Assembly: GCA_934754335.1 (NCBI GenBank)
Contig: CAKVHY010000001.1
Location: 120,021 to 184,020, forward strand
Length of the DNA: 64,000 bases
Direction: 5' to 3'
Source: an uncultured Clostridia bacterium
GTDB taxonomy: Bacteria > Bacillota > Clostridia > Christensenellales > UBA1242
Part shown: positions 1-8,535 of the stretch, one piece after another
Layout: each line of letters begins with the position of its first letter
Position numbering within the stretch: position 1 is the stretch's first letter
Program-made: the position numbers and the translations under genes
The notes under the pieces: generated by a model
What the model saw: only the letters and a program-made list of their open reading frames with translations
Databases searched by the model: none
Told to the model about the DNA's origin: nothing

Positions 1-834
1 TCAAAGGCAGTTCCAAAGGAAATGCTTCCAATCGTGGATAAGCCAATAATCCATTATTTAATTGAGGATTTAAGCAAAAATGGAATTAAGGATATCTTAA
101 TTATAACCAATCGAAACAAAGATTGCATGGAAAACTATTTCGATAAAAACACAGATATGGAAGATCGTTTAACTCTCTCAAATAAGCCCGAACTTCTAAA
201 TAAAATTAAAGATATTCCAAATATGGCAAATGTTTATTTCATTAGGCAAGTTGAACCTAAAGGAACTGGTCATGCGCTAATGAAGGCCAAAAGTTTTATA
301 GGCAACGAACCTTTTTATATGTGTTTTGGTGATGAACTTTTTTACAACAAGGATAATTCACTTTTAAACCAAATGCTTAAGGCTTACGAACAAAATAACG
401 CACCAAACTTAATTGCTTGCAAACGAGTTCCAATAAAGGAAGTTTACAAATATGGCGTGGCGAGAATTGAAGGAGATAAAAGCACGCAGTTTGCAAATCC
501 ATCAACCAAGCCAGTTATGCACAAAGTTTTAGAATTTGTGGAAAAGCCAAAGATTGAAGAAGCACCTTCAAATCTAAGTTATTTAGGCCCTACAATTTTA
601 AGCCCTGAGATTTTTGACATTTTGCCAAAAGTAAAACCAAACGGGCTAGAAACTTTGCTTCCTGATGCGTTTCCATTTTTATATAATGCAAACAAACTAT
701 ATGCCCTAGAAGTGGCAGGAGAAAGATTAGATATTGGAAGCCCACTTGGATTTGTAAAAGCAAACCTATTCTTTGCTTTGCAAGATGATGATTACAAGGC
801 AGATTTGCTTAACTATATAAACTCACTAAAGTAA
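1..834 (+). CDS. galU: UTP--glucose-1-phosphate uridylyltransferase, 5'-truncated by window edge
   Basis: This enzyme makes UDP-glucose from UTP and glucose-1-phosphate in the cytoplasm, feeding cell-wall and glycolipid sugar synthesis. The frame is open to base 1, and the first visible residues (SKAVPKEMLPIVDKP) match the conserved N-terminal nucleotidyltransferase motif of the GalU family, so only about the first 15-20 residues lie outside the window. The Met at 22 is internal to that motif and is not the start. Further family-like segments are GTGHALMKAK and the substrate-loop region FVEKPK. 277 residues are visible, as expected for a family near 290. A fresh promoter follows before the next gene, so it probably ends its transcript here. 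Confidence 0.93.
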   Translation, partial: SKAVPKEMLPIVDKPIIHYLIEDLSKNGIKDILIITNRNKDCMENYFDKNTDMEDRLTLSNKPELLNKIKDIPNMANVYFIRQVEPKGTGHALMKAKSFIGNEPFYMCFGDELFYNKDNSLLNQMLKAYEQNNAPNLIACKRVPIKEVYKYGVARIEGDKSTQFANPSTKPVMHKVLEFVEKPKIEEAPSNLSYLGPTILSPEIFDILPKVKPNGLETLLPDAFPFLYNANKLYALEVAGERLDIGSPLGFVKANLFFALQDDDYKADLLNYINSLK

Positions 835-841
835 ATTTTCT

Positions 842-869
842 TTGAAAATCAGGCAAAGGCTGATATAAT
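842..869 (+). promoter_or_regulatory. Promoter for the gene at 910
   Basis: TTGAAA (842-847), 16-bp spacer, TATAAT (864-869) preceded by TGA, giving an extended -10. It lies just after galU and about 40 nt before the next start codon. Confidence 0.6.
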
Positions 870-909
870 TAAATAAGAAGTTTGGCTTGCCCAAACAAAG
901 GAAAAGAAA

Positions 910-2067
910 ATGCAACTATTAAAGAATGATAAATGGAAATATGAAATATGTTTTGACGAACTTGCAAAGAGAGAAGTGGAAGATTTTTCAAGCACTCTTT
1001 TAGGGCTTGAAAAAAGTATTATGAATAAGGAAATTGAACATTATTCAAAGTACTTTTCGTTCGACCAAGTTTTGAAAAACCTTATATATTTCAAAACTGA
1101 AGAAGCAACGAGCGAGTTTTTAAAGTTAGTTAAATCGAAAATTGGTGGCATCATCTTTATGCCTGAACAACTAAAAGATTTATATAAAATAAAGATTTCT
1201 AAAGCACCATTTTGCCAAGACGAACTTACTTCTATTTTGGAATTTGCCTGCGAATATGGAGTTTTCCCAGATATGAATAATTTATATCAAACAATATTTG
1301 GAAAAACAATTTATAAAAAGATATTAAAAATGAACGTTCGCTATGCAAAAAGAAATTTAAAAATGGAGAAAGAGCCAAGGCTTGCACCTTTCACCTACAA
1401 GCAGAAAATAGACGCCTTGAGAAACGAATGTGCAAAGGACTTTAACGCCCATGGTGTTTGGGGAAAGTACGCAAACAAAGATTTTAGTTATCAGGAAAAC
1501 GACGTTAATGGCAAAGGCGAATTTAAATCTAGAAAGTTATCTTTTTCAAACGACACTTTTATTTTAGACACAAATGGCAACACTATTAACAACAGGCAAC
1601 TCACTCTATCATTCTATTTTAACATCTATCCGGGCTTCTCTCATTTCTACGACTCAGTTATAAATGATGAAAACAATATGTTAAAATTTGATAACGGTGC
1701 TTTGTTCTTAATAAATGGCTGGTCGGCATTCTCTGCATGGCATTATAAACCTAGCAACTACACCAAATATAGAAAAGATAAAAACGCAAAACTAATTTCG
1801 TTTTTACTAAAACAAAATAACGAAAAAGGAATAAACAAACTTTATCTTTACTTACTTTCCGCCTATGGCAAAAGCATGGCACTTGAACTATTTAAATATC
1901 TAACTCAATATAGGGGTTATATTGAAAGTTATGTGCTAGGCGCATTTGCAACGGAAGTTTTAATAAACACAGAATTTTGCCTTGGTCCTAGCGACTACTT
2001 AGCAAAACTAAAAAATAAAAACGTTGGCGATTTCTTTGCTTCATATTTGCCAACAAAAAAGAAATAA
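910..2067 (+). CDS. Hypothetical protein, 385 aa
   Basis: I do not recognise this protein. It is a soluble-looking, Lys/Asn/aromatic-rich product of 385 residues with no signal peptide, no obvious membrane segment and no nucleotide-binding motif. The start ATG follows AAGGAAAAG at a normal distance and the gene has its own promoter at 842-869. Eleven bases separate it from the small membrane-protein gene at 2079, and both end before a strong terminator, so the two are probably co-transcribed. Base composition resembles that of its neighbours. Confidence 0.75.
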   Translation: MQLLKNDKWKYEICFDELAKREVEDFSSTLLGLEKSIMNKEIEHYSKYFSFDQVLKNLIYFKTEEATSEFLKLVKSKIGGIIFMPEQLKDLYKIKISKAPFCQDELTSILEFACEYGVFPDMNNLYQTIFGKTIYKKILKMNVRYAKRNLKMEKEPRLAPFTYKQKIDALRNECAKDFNAHGVWGKYANKDFSYQENDVNGKGEFKSRKLSFSNDTFILDTNGNTINNRQLTLSFYFNIYPGFSHFYDSVINDENNMLKFDNGALFLINGWSAFSAWHYKPSNYTKYRKDKNAKLISFLLKQNNEKGINKLYLYLLSAYGKSMALELFKYLTQYRGYIESYVLGAFATEVLINTEFCLGPSDYLAKLKNKNVGDFFASYLPTKKK

Positions 2068-2078
2068 GGAAGAATATT

Positions 2079-2291
2079 ATGTTGGATTTTTTAGCAAAAA
2101 ATTGGTTTCCACTTTTATGTGCAACATTGATTACACTTATCTTTTTATCGGTTATAATCTCTGAAATAAAAACATATATCAAAGCCCACCGCAAAGGCGT
2201 TGGTGCAGAGATTGAAAAATCTAGCAGTTTTAAAAAATATGAAGTGGAAGAAATAGACGTTCAAACTCTAGAAAGCAAAGGCAAAAAATAG
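2079..2291 (+). CDS. Small single-pass membrane protein, 70 aa
   Basis: A 70-residue protein with one strongly hydrophobic segment at about residues 9-30 (rich in L, I, V, T), followed by a basic patch and a charged C-terminal half. This suggests an N-out or N-in anchor with a cytoplasmic tail. AAGGAAG lies ahead of the ATG. It follows the 385-residue gene after 11 bases and its stop codon sits inside the terminator stem. The function is unknown. Confidence 0.65.
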   Translation: MLDFLAKNWFPLLCATLITLIFLSVIISEIKTYIKAHRKGVGAEIEKSSSFKKYEVEEIDVQTLESKGKK

Positions 2292-2314
2292 GCTTAAATT
2301 AAGCCTATTTTTTA
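2289..2314 (+). terminator. Intrinsic terminator
   Basis: Nine-base-pair stem TAGGCTTAA / TTAAGCCTA with a one-base loop, then a T run. The stop codon of the upstream gene forms the first bases of the stem. Confidence 0.8.
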
Positions 2315-2385
2315 TCGTAGATTTTAAACGTTTCCCAAACTCTTATTTAATTATTAATAAGCAAATTTTATATGCATTGCTTTCT

Positions 2386-5300
2386 TTATTTGGCTGAAGC
2401 CACAAGTTCGCTAAAATCTATTGTAATCACCTTATTTTCGCCATTAAACGTGTAAGATAAAGTTAATTTATCTATGCCCAAGGTTAAGGTTTCGGCATTC
2501 GTTAGAGTATCAATAAAGAACGAAACATAGCCATTTTTATCAACTTTTATAGTTCTAGTTTGCGACGCAACACTTGCATTATTTTTTTCAAACTCAAAAT
2601 TAAATTGAATATTTTCGCCATAGTTTCTATAACCAATAAACCATTTAAGTCCTACGAAATAACCGCTAGAATTAACACTTGCATATTCGTTATTATATGC
2701 TATAGAATCTTCATTAGTTTTAATAAAATCGTTAATGATTGTGTTTGTAATTTTATAACTTGAGCCTTCTTCCACAATTCTTACATTATATGTGGTTTCA
2801 TCAATTCCAAATGTTTTGCCATTCTTCTTTAAGTGGTCGCCTTCGCCAACGTCTTCTTGCTTAATAACTAAATCATTTAAGTTGATTACGAATTCTTTTG
2901 CAGTTTCTTCGCCTTCCACCAAGATGCTGATATTTAACGTTCCGCCAGTTAGAGTTTCACCATTTGGCACAATTTCTGTTATAAAATCCACAAATCCATC
3001 GTTGCCAACTGATTGCATATAATAACTTCTGCCTTCATAGCCCGAAACTGAAATGGTTACGTTTTTGTTTGCGATATCTTTAAATGTGCCATCAGATTTC
3101 CCTAACCATAATTTATATGCCACGAAATAGCCTAGAGCGTCATTTGTTCCGTCATAAAATAATGAAATATCTTTAATAACGCTATTATCTAAAACTTTAA
3201 TCACTCCGCCAGAGATTGCGTACTCATAATTTGAGCCTATAATTGTAAGGAATCTGCCATCAATTCCAAGTTCTAAGGTGTTCCCTAACACCACATTATT
3301 TCTATTCCAAACGTATGGCAAAAGGTCGCCTTTTTCAAGCCTGATTTCATAATTCTCATTATCTAATTCAAAGAAAATATTTATGTTTTCAAAATCGAAA
3401 TTCTGATAAATCTTTCCGCCCATGCCCTGAACATAATCCATGTTTGCATCAAAGATATAATAAACATAACCATAAACATCAACGAAATTCTTTCCGTCTT
3501 TTGCAAATAGATTTAAATTTGATTTTGCTATTCCGTTATATTTATATGTTTCATCAAATTCTTTTCCAGCATATTGCAAGCCAACATATTTTCTAAATGA
3601 GATATAATGCTTTGTGGAATTAGTATTTAATTCGTTAAGTTTTGTGGCGTTTGCCCCTTCAATTAGGCAACCTTCCACCGCATAATTTGAGAAATTATTT
3701 GCTTCACTTACATAACTTGTTGATTTTTCTAAAATCGTTTGATAATCATTATTGAAATTATACATAACTCCCATTACATCGGCTCTATCTGCCAAAACTT
3801 CTGGAGCATAAGGAACTAAAGATAAATCAAATGAATAAGTTTTTCCGTTTATTTCCACGGTGCAAGAAGTTAAGCCAACAACTCCATTTTGAACGTTTAC
3901 ATCAAACACCACTTCCAAATATCCATATGAATTCACTTTATCTGTTAGGGCATCTGACCTATGCGTTCCGTTTGCATAACTAAGTCCGCCCACATTGCTT
4001 AAATAAATATCTGAAAAATTTAAATTTGCATATTCATGGCCAACATAAACTTGCAAGCCAATGTAATAACCAGTTGCGTTTGAAGTGGTGGCATATAATT
4101 GTTTAACTCCACTATCCCCGCTTGCTTTAACTACTTTTCCGCTAACAACCGTGCTTACATTTTCGCCATTGATAAATTGATTATCAATTCCTAATAACGT
4201 TTCTTGAACTGAGCCATCAACTATAATTTCAGTGATTAAGCCTAAATCAGACTTAGTTCCAACAATCACTTTATTAGTGGCTTCAATCTCGCCAGTTGTT
4301 TCTTTAACAATATTGCCAAGCGCATTGAAATCGCCCTTCAACACCAACTTTCCTGCCACAGTTAGCGTTATATCTTCTTCCAATATTGCTTCGGATCTAA
4401 TTGGGCAAATTGTTAAAGTTTTTCCAAGTGGAATAGTTATATCTTTATTTAACGTTATATCGCCTAAAGCAAACACATTATCTGAAACATTAAATGCATC
4501 TTGAATATATAAGAAGCCTAAATATGAAAGTTCCACTTCATAATTTTCGTTATCAAAATGACCTAAAATGCTATAATGTGCATCAGAAAGATTTGTGATA
4601 ACAAATTCTTTTTTATTACCTTGTTCGCTTAACGCAAATTCCGTTCCGCTAACCTGAATTTTATTTTTAATTGCATTAATTCTATCTAGATTAAATTCTA
4701 AACCTGTTTCACCATAGTTGCTTAATCTATCCACCTTCTCAACTGCTATAGAATTACCAGTGTTTTCAAACGAAATTCTAATATTTTGAATGTTATGTTC
4801 GCCATCAATTTTAACGCCAACGCCTTCTATATTAAGCATATCAATGTTGCCAGATTTTAGGCTAGAATTAGAAATATTAATATTTGCTTTTTTGCCATCG
4901 TTATAGCCATATAAAATGCCAAACATTGCATTTACATCTGTGTCTGTAATTTCTGTTTTAAAGCCATCATCTTTAGCATAAATCTCAACTGCATAAGCGT
5001 TTACATCGCTAGTAATTGAAACGCCATCAAGTTTTAATTTATTATCTGAGTTTCCATAAACGCACAATGCATTTAGCCCTTCAAACTGCACGTTTTCAAG
5101 TGAAATATCTGAGCCCAAACTTGTGATTGCAAACATTGTTTGCATTGTGTTTTCATTTGCAACAAACTTAATATTTTTAATTTTCAAACTGCCATTATTT
5201 GCGTTTATAATTCCATATCTGCTTGAAGAAATTTCTTCATTCCAAATTGGCGAGAACATGTTGTTCACCACGATTTCAACGTTGTTTTCTCCAATCAAAG

Positions 5301-7863
5301 TTAGATTTAAATTAGTTGCAAATCCTTGGTTTAAATAAGTTCCTTCTTCAATTAAAAGTTCGTCACCGTCTGTTGCCACTGCCACTGCTTCTTGCAAAGT
5401 TTTATATGCCTTACTATTTCCCACTTCTAATTGCCAAACCGCTTTTACTTGCAAGTTTTTATAGCCATCAAAAGTGTTAATATTCAACCATTCACCATTT
5501 TCTTCATAGAACCAACCAACAAATTTATATTCGTTATTTGTATCTGCAATTTTTCTAGTTGGGTCTTTCAAATTAATAGGTCGTTCGATGCTATAACTAT
5601 ATCTATAAACATTTCCGCCTTCTGAATTATTTGCTGGATTATTTGTTCCACCCTGCAAATCGAAGGTTATATAATATGAAATTGGCACAAAATTTACATA
5701 GATAATTAAATCGTCATTTACGTTATCAAAACTTGCACTATAAGGTCTATTTTCATTAAGTTTATAATGTTCTGGTGCCATGATATCTGCTGTTGGAGCA
5801 ACTGCGTTTGCGCCACGTTTCACCACTTGAGTATAAGTTGTGCTAGTGTAATCATCGCCTGAATAGTTTCTAAATTCGCCCACCACAGGTCTGCCATTTC
5901 TAACAGTTTCGGTTGTGAACGTAACCACGTATTCATTTTTATAAATGCCATCAATTATTAGGTTTTCTGCTGAAATATTTTCTCTAACATTTAAGATTTT
6001 AAACTCTGCAGTTTGGTCGTCTATAATAGTTTTTGCAACGTTAAATCCATTAAATCTGACCACCATATCGTTTAGCGAATCTTTATAATCCGCATTAAGT
6101 TTTATTCTAAAAGTATAATCTTCCGCCCATTTAACGCTTGTTTCGCCTATAACTTCATAAGCACTAGGTTTTGTAGGAACATTCACTGAGAAAGTTTGCT
6201 TCTCAATTCCTTCCACCAAAACTCTAACGCCTTGAGATATATTTTGGATTGTATAAACATCGCCATTTTGCATTGCCAAACGAATATTGCCATTAAATTC
6301 CAATCCTTCGTCCTGATAACTATAATATTTATTTTCAGGATTGTAGTTATAGAACTTAACAGTTATTCCGCTATTTGCAATGTAACCTTCAGACAACTGC
6401 ACTCTAAATTTAAACGATTCGCCTTTTAACACTTCCGAGTTTTCAACCGCTTGAATTTCATAGCCTTCTTGACCGTCTGCCTTCAAAACTGGGAATTTAT
6501 TTTTGCTTAAGGATTTAAGAGAAATTTCATAATCGGTTTTTATTCCAGAAAGCGAAATAACATTATCTGTTGTGTTTAAAAGCGAGTTTGTGATATTAGT
6601 GTTATTTGCGAACAAGGAGAATGTGTCGCACAACTTATAATCGTCTTCTAGCACCAATTTAAAATCTATTTTTCCGCCGAAACTAACCAAGCAATTGCCA
6701 TTCTCATCGGTTTCATTTGTGGTTTCAAAATGATAGCCTTCGCCTGAATTTAACTTAACTTTATATTTGCTAACTTGCCAATCGCTATCGTCTAAAAGTA
6801 TTTCTATATCTCCAACCGCCTGCTCAAATGAAACGATTATTTTATAGTTATCGTTCTCATCATCGTAATCAATAGTTGGAACAACTTCTTTTCCGCCCAC
6901 CTTAACTATTAGTTCCTGCTTTAAATCAATTTTTTTATAACTTTCACCTAGCGATAGAATGAATGTTTGCTCGTCACCATGAGAGAAGGTATCGTTTCCA
7001 CTAAGAGTGAATTTCGGAGTGGAATCACTTGAAGAAGGAAGGCTAATTGAATAAGTGTTTTTAAAAATTCTTGTGAAACTTATATTTAAATTTTCTTTAA
7101 CATCAGAGATTTCATAAACGCCATTATTAGCAAAAACCTGCTTATTATTTAGAAGCACAAGCATGGTGTTTGCACTTTGGCTATAGCCATTTTTCAAATG
7201 AACTTTGAATTTATATGAAGAGCCATAAGTGATTGCGTTTCTAGAACAGTTTACATCTTCAATATCTAGTTTGTCTAAGTCTGTAAACGAAGCGGTGAAG
7301 GTTTTTTTAGTAAGACCCACCACCTGAATATTTTGGTTTGCGCCAACGTTTTCAATATTATAGATATAGGTTCTAACACCATCAATTTCCGTGTAGGTTG
7401 GATAGGCATAATTCTCATTATTTATCATCAAAACGAAGTTATCTGCGTTGTAAGCCAAGGCATTAACCGTTAGTTTTATTTTATAGTTTGAACCGGCAGA
7501 AACCTTTGTTAGATTATCTTCAATCTCCACCTTATAGCCATCAGTATCAAATCTAGCGTTTGGCAAGGTGATATCATATAGATAAATCCACTTCGCATAA
7601 ATCTTAGTGTCTTTAGTGATTTTATCTTTATCAAAATCCCAAGGCTGTTCGCAATTTTCGTCCTTGAACCAACCGCCAAAAATAGCGTTTTCTTTCTCTG
7701 GATTTGTTGGCCTTTCCACCTTTCCATCTGCCTTCACCACAAGGGTTTGGCTATTATTTATGCCCACGAATGTAACCTTATATTCTTTTCCGCAAGAAAT
7801 AAAAACTGTACCCGCCACAGCCATTACAACTGGCAATATAATCTTTTTTGTAAATTTCCCCAT
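2386..7863 (-). CDS. Very large repeat-rich surface lipoprotein, 1825 aa
   Basis: The N-terminus (MGKFTKK, hydrophobic stretch, then FISC) reads as a type II signal peptide with a lipobox, so the mature protein is probably anchored outside the membrane. I chose the Met at 7863 because GGAG precedes it by 12 nt; the upstream Met at 7881 has no ribosome site. Domains in order: a Listeria-Bacteroides (InlB B-type) repeat at about 30-95 (GGWF, YAKW); about six diverged ~90-residue beta-rich repeats to about 700; a second InlB-type repeat at about 735-815 (FDLQGG, VGWF, VKAVW); a pectin-lyase-like right-handed beta-helix from about 825 (TLQEAV, GDELLIEEGTY) to about 1080; then four diverged C-terminal repeats centred on a G-Y-[FY]-[IV] ... 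[VLI]-G motif. This architecture fits adhesion or carbohydrate contact; no enzyme motif is seen and no LPXTG is present. It is transcribed alone. Confidence 0.75.
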   Translation of the reverse strand: MGKFTKKIILPVVMAVAGTVFISCGKEYKVTFVGINNSQTLVVKADGKVERPTNPEKENAIFGGWFKDENCEQPWDFDKDKITKDTKIYAKWIYLYDITLPNARFDTDGYKVEIEDNLTKVSAGSNYKIKLTVNALAYNADNFVLMINNENYAYPTYTEIDGVRTYIYNIENVGANQNIQVVGLTKKTFTASFTDLDKLDIEDVNCSRNAITYGSSYKFKVHLKNGYSQSANTMLVLLNNKQVFANNGVYEISDVKENLNISFTRIFKNTYSISLPSSSDSTPKFTLSGNDTFSHGDEQTFILSLGESYKKIDLKQELIVKVGGKEVVPTIDYDDENDNYKIIVSFEQAVGDIEILLDDSDWQVSKYKVKLNSGEGYHFETTNETDENGNCLVSFGGKIDFKLVLEDDYKLCDTFSLFANNTNITNSLLNTTDNVISLSGIKTDYEISLKSLSKNKFPVLKADGQEGYEIQAVENSEVLKGESFKFRVQLSEGYIANSGITVKFYNYNPENKYYSYQDEGLEFNGNIRLAMQNGDVYTIQNISQGVRVLVEGIEKQTFSVNVPTKPSAYEVIGETSVKWAEDYTFRIKLNADYKDSLNDMVVRFNGFNVAKTIIDDQTAEFKILNVRENISAENLIIDGIYKNEYVVTFTTETVRNGRPVVGEFRNYSGDDYTSTTYTQVVKRGANAVAPTADIMAPEHYKLNENRPYSASFDNVNDDLIIYVNFVPISYYITFDLQGGTNNPANNSEGGNVYRYSYSIERPINLKDPTRKIADTNNEYKFVGWFYEENGEWLNINTFDGYKNLQVKAVWQLEVGNSKAYKTLQEAVAVATDGDELLIEEGTYLNQGFATNLNLTLIGENNVEIVVNNMFSPIWNEEISSSRYGIINANNGSLKIKNIKFVANENTMQTMFAITSLGSDISLENVQFEGLNALCVYGNSDNKLKLDGVSITSDVNAYAVEIYAKDDGFKTEITDTDVNAMFGILYGYNDGKKANINISNSSLKSGNIDMLNIEGVGVKIDGEHNIQNIRISFENTGNSIAVEKVDRLSNYGETGLEFNLDRINAIKNKIQVSGTEFALSEQGNKKEFVITNLSDAHYSILGHFDNENYEVELSYLGFLYIQDAFNVSDNVFALGDITLNKDITIPLGKTLTICPIRSEAILEEDITLTVAGKLVLKGDFNALGNIVKETTGEIEATNKVIVGTKSDLGLITEIIVDGSVQETLLGIDNQFINGENVSTVVSGKVVKASGDSGVKQLYATTSNATGYYIGLQVYVGHEYANLNFSDIYLSNVGGLSYANGTHRSDALTDKVNSYGYLEVVFDVNVQNGVVGLTSCTVEINGKTYSFDLSLVPYAPEVLADRADVMGVMYNFNNDYQTILEKSTSYVSEANNFSNYAVEGCLIEGANATKLNELNTNSTKHYISFRKYVGLQYAGKEFDETYKYNGIAKSNLNLFAKDGKNFVDVYGYVYYIFDANMDYVQGMGGKIYQNFDFENINIFFELDNENYEIRLEKGDLLPYVWNRNNVVLGNTLELGIDGRFLTIIGSNYEYAISGGVIKVLDNSVIKDISLFYDGTNDALGYFVAYKLWLGKSDGTFKDIANKNVTISVSGYEGRSYYMQSVGNDGFVDFITEIVPNGETLTGGTLNISILVEGEETAKEFVINLNDLVIKQEDVGEGDHLKKNGKTFGIDETTYNVRIVEEGSSYKITNTIINDFIKTNEDSIAYNNEYASVNSSGYFVGLKWFIGYRNYGENIQFNFEFEKNNASVASQTRTIKVDKNGYVSFFIDTLTNAETLTLGIDKLTLSYTFNGENKVITIDFSELVASAK

Positions 7864-8095
7864 TCTGCTTTCTATCTCCATACACTGAATTTTTATATAA
7901 GAAAGTATATATTATAACAATAGTATTATAATATTTTTAGTTTGTACTAGTCAAACGAATTAATACTTTTAAATTGGGTTTTGAAAAAATGCAATGTTAG
8001 GAATAGAAAAAGAACTTCATATTGATTGTGATCCTTGTGCTTCAATAGATTTCTTACTTAAATGCAAAAATCATTTATTTTCTTTGCTAATTCCA

Positions 8096-8104
8096 TGATA
8101 TAAT
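8096..8104 (+). promoter_or_regulatory. Extended -10 promoter for the XRE regulator
   Basis: TGATATAAT at 8096-8104 with no good -35 box, about 32 nt before the ATG at 8136. The 254-bp gap between the lipoprotein gene and this regulator is otherwise AT-rich with no coding frame. Confidence 0.5.
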
Positions 8105-8135
8105 ATTTACAAGTTTATATATCAGGTAGGAAATT

Positions 8136-8369
8136 ATGAAATTAAGTGAAACCATTGGATTAAGAGTTAGTGAACTTTTAAAAGAAAGACAGATATCTCA
8201 ATACTATCTCTTCAAAACTGGCGGTGTTCCACGCTCCACTGTTTGCGATGTTATAAATCACAAAAAGAAGCGTGTTAGTACAGAAACAATTTATCAAATA
8301 TGTTCCACTTTAAATATTTCTTTAAGCGAATTTTTTGATTCGCCATTCTTTAACGACATTGATGACTAG
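8136..8369 (+). CDS. XRE/Cro-CI family transcriptional regulator, 77 aa
   Basis: A minimal helix-turn-helix protein. Residues about 8-65 fit the five-helix Cro/CI fold: GLRVSELLKERQIS, then YLFKTGGVPRSTV as the recognition region, and TIYQICSTLNISLSEFF as the closing helices. It presumably binds an operator as a dimer, perhaps its own promoter. AGGTAGG lies upstream of the ATG. It is flanked by an extended -10 promoter and a terminator, so it is monocistronic. The divergent 1825-residue lipoprotein gene is the nearest possible target, which is inference only. Confidence 0.85.
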   Translation: MKLSETIGLRVSELLKERQISQYYLFKTGGVPRSTVCDVINHKKKRVSTETIYQICSTLNISLSEFFDSPFFNDIDD

Positions 8370-8398
8370 TTTTTTACATTTCAACTTTCAATTTACAT

Positions 8399-8434
8399 CA
8401 ACCATAAATTCAAGTAATTTTATGGTTGTTTTAT
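8399..8434 (+). terminator. Intrinsic terminator of the XRE gene
   Basis: Perfect 10-bp stem CAACCATAAA / TTTATGGTTG with a 10-nt loop followed by TTTTATTATT. Confidence 0.75.
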
Positions 8435-8471
8435 TATTCTTAAAATTTTTTTAAATTTTAAATACAAATTA

Positions 8472-8500
8472 TTGTTAATCTAAGCAAATTGTGGTATTAT
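8472..8500 (+). promoter_or_regulatory. leuS promoter
   Basis: TTGTTA (8472-8477), 17-bp spacer, TATTAT (8495-8500). The leader to the leuS ATG is only about 28 nt, which leaves no room for a T-box. Confidence 0.6.
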
Positions 8501-8535
8501 ATACTCATTAATTTTAGAAAAAGGAAGCAAATAAT

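Noticed and set aside
7864..7881. ATG at 7881 as start of the large lipoprotein
   Set aside because: It overlaps the GGAG that serves the ATG at 7863 and adds charged residues ahead of the signal peptide.
8370..8535. T-box control of leuS
   Set aside because: The promoter lies about 36 bp before the start codon, leaving no room for a T-box; no specifier stem or TGGN motif is seen.
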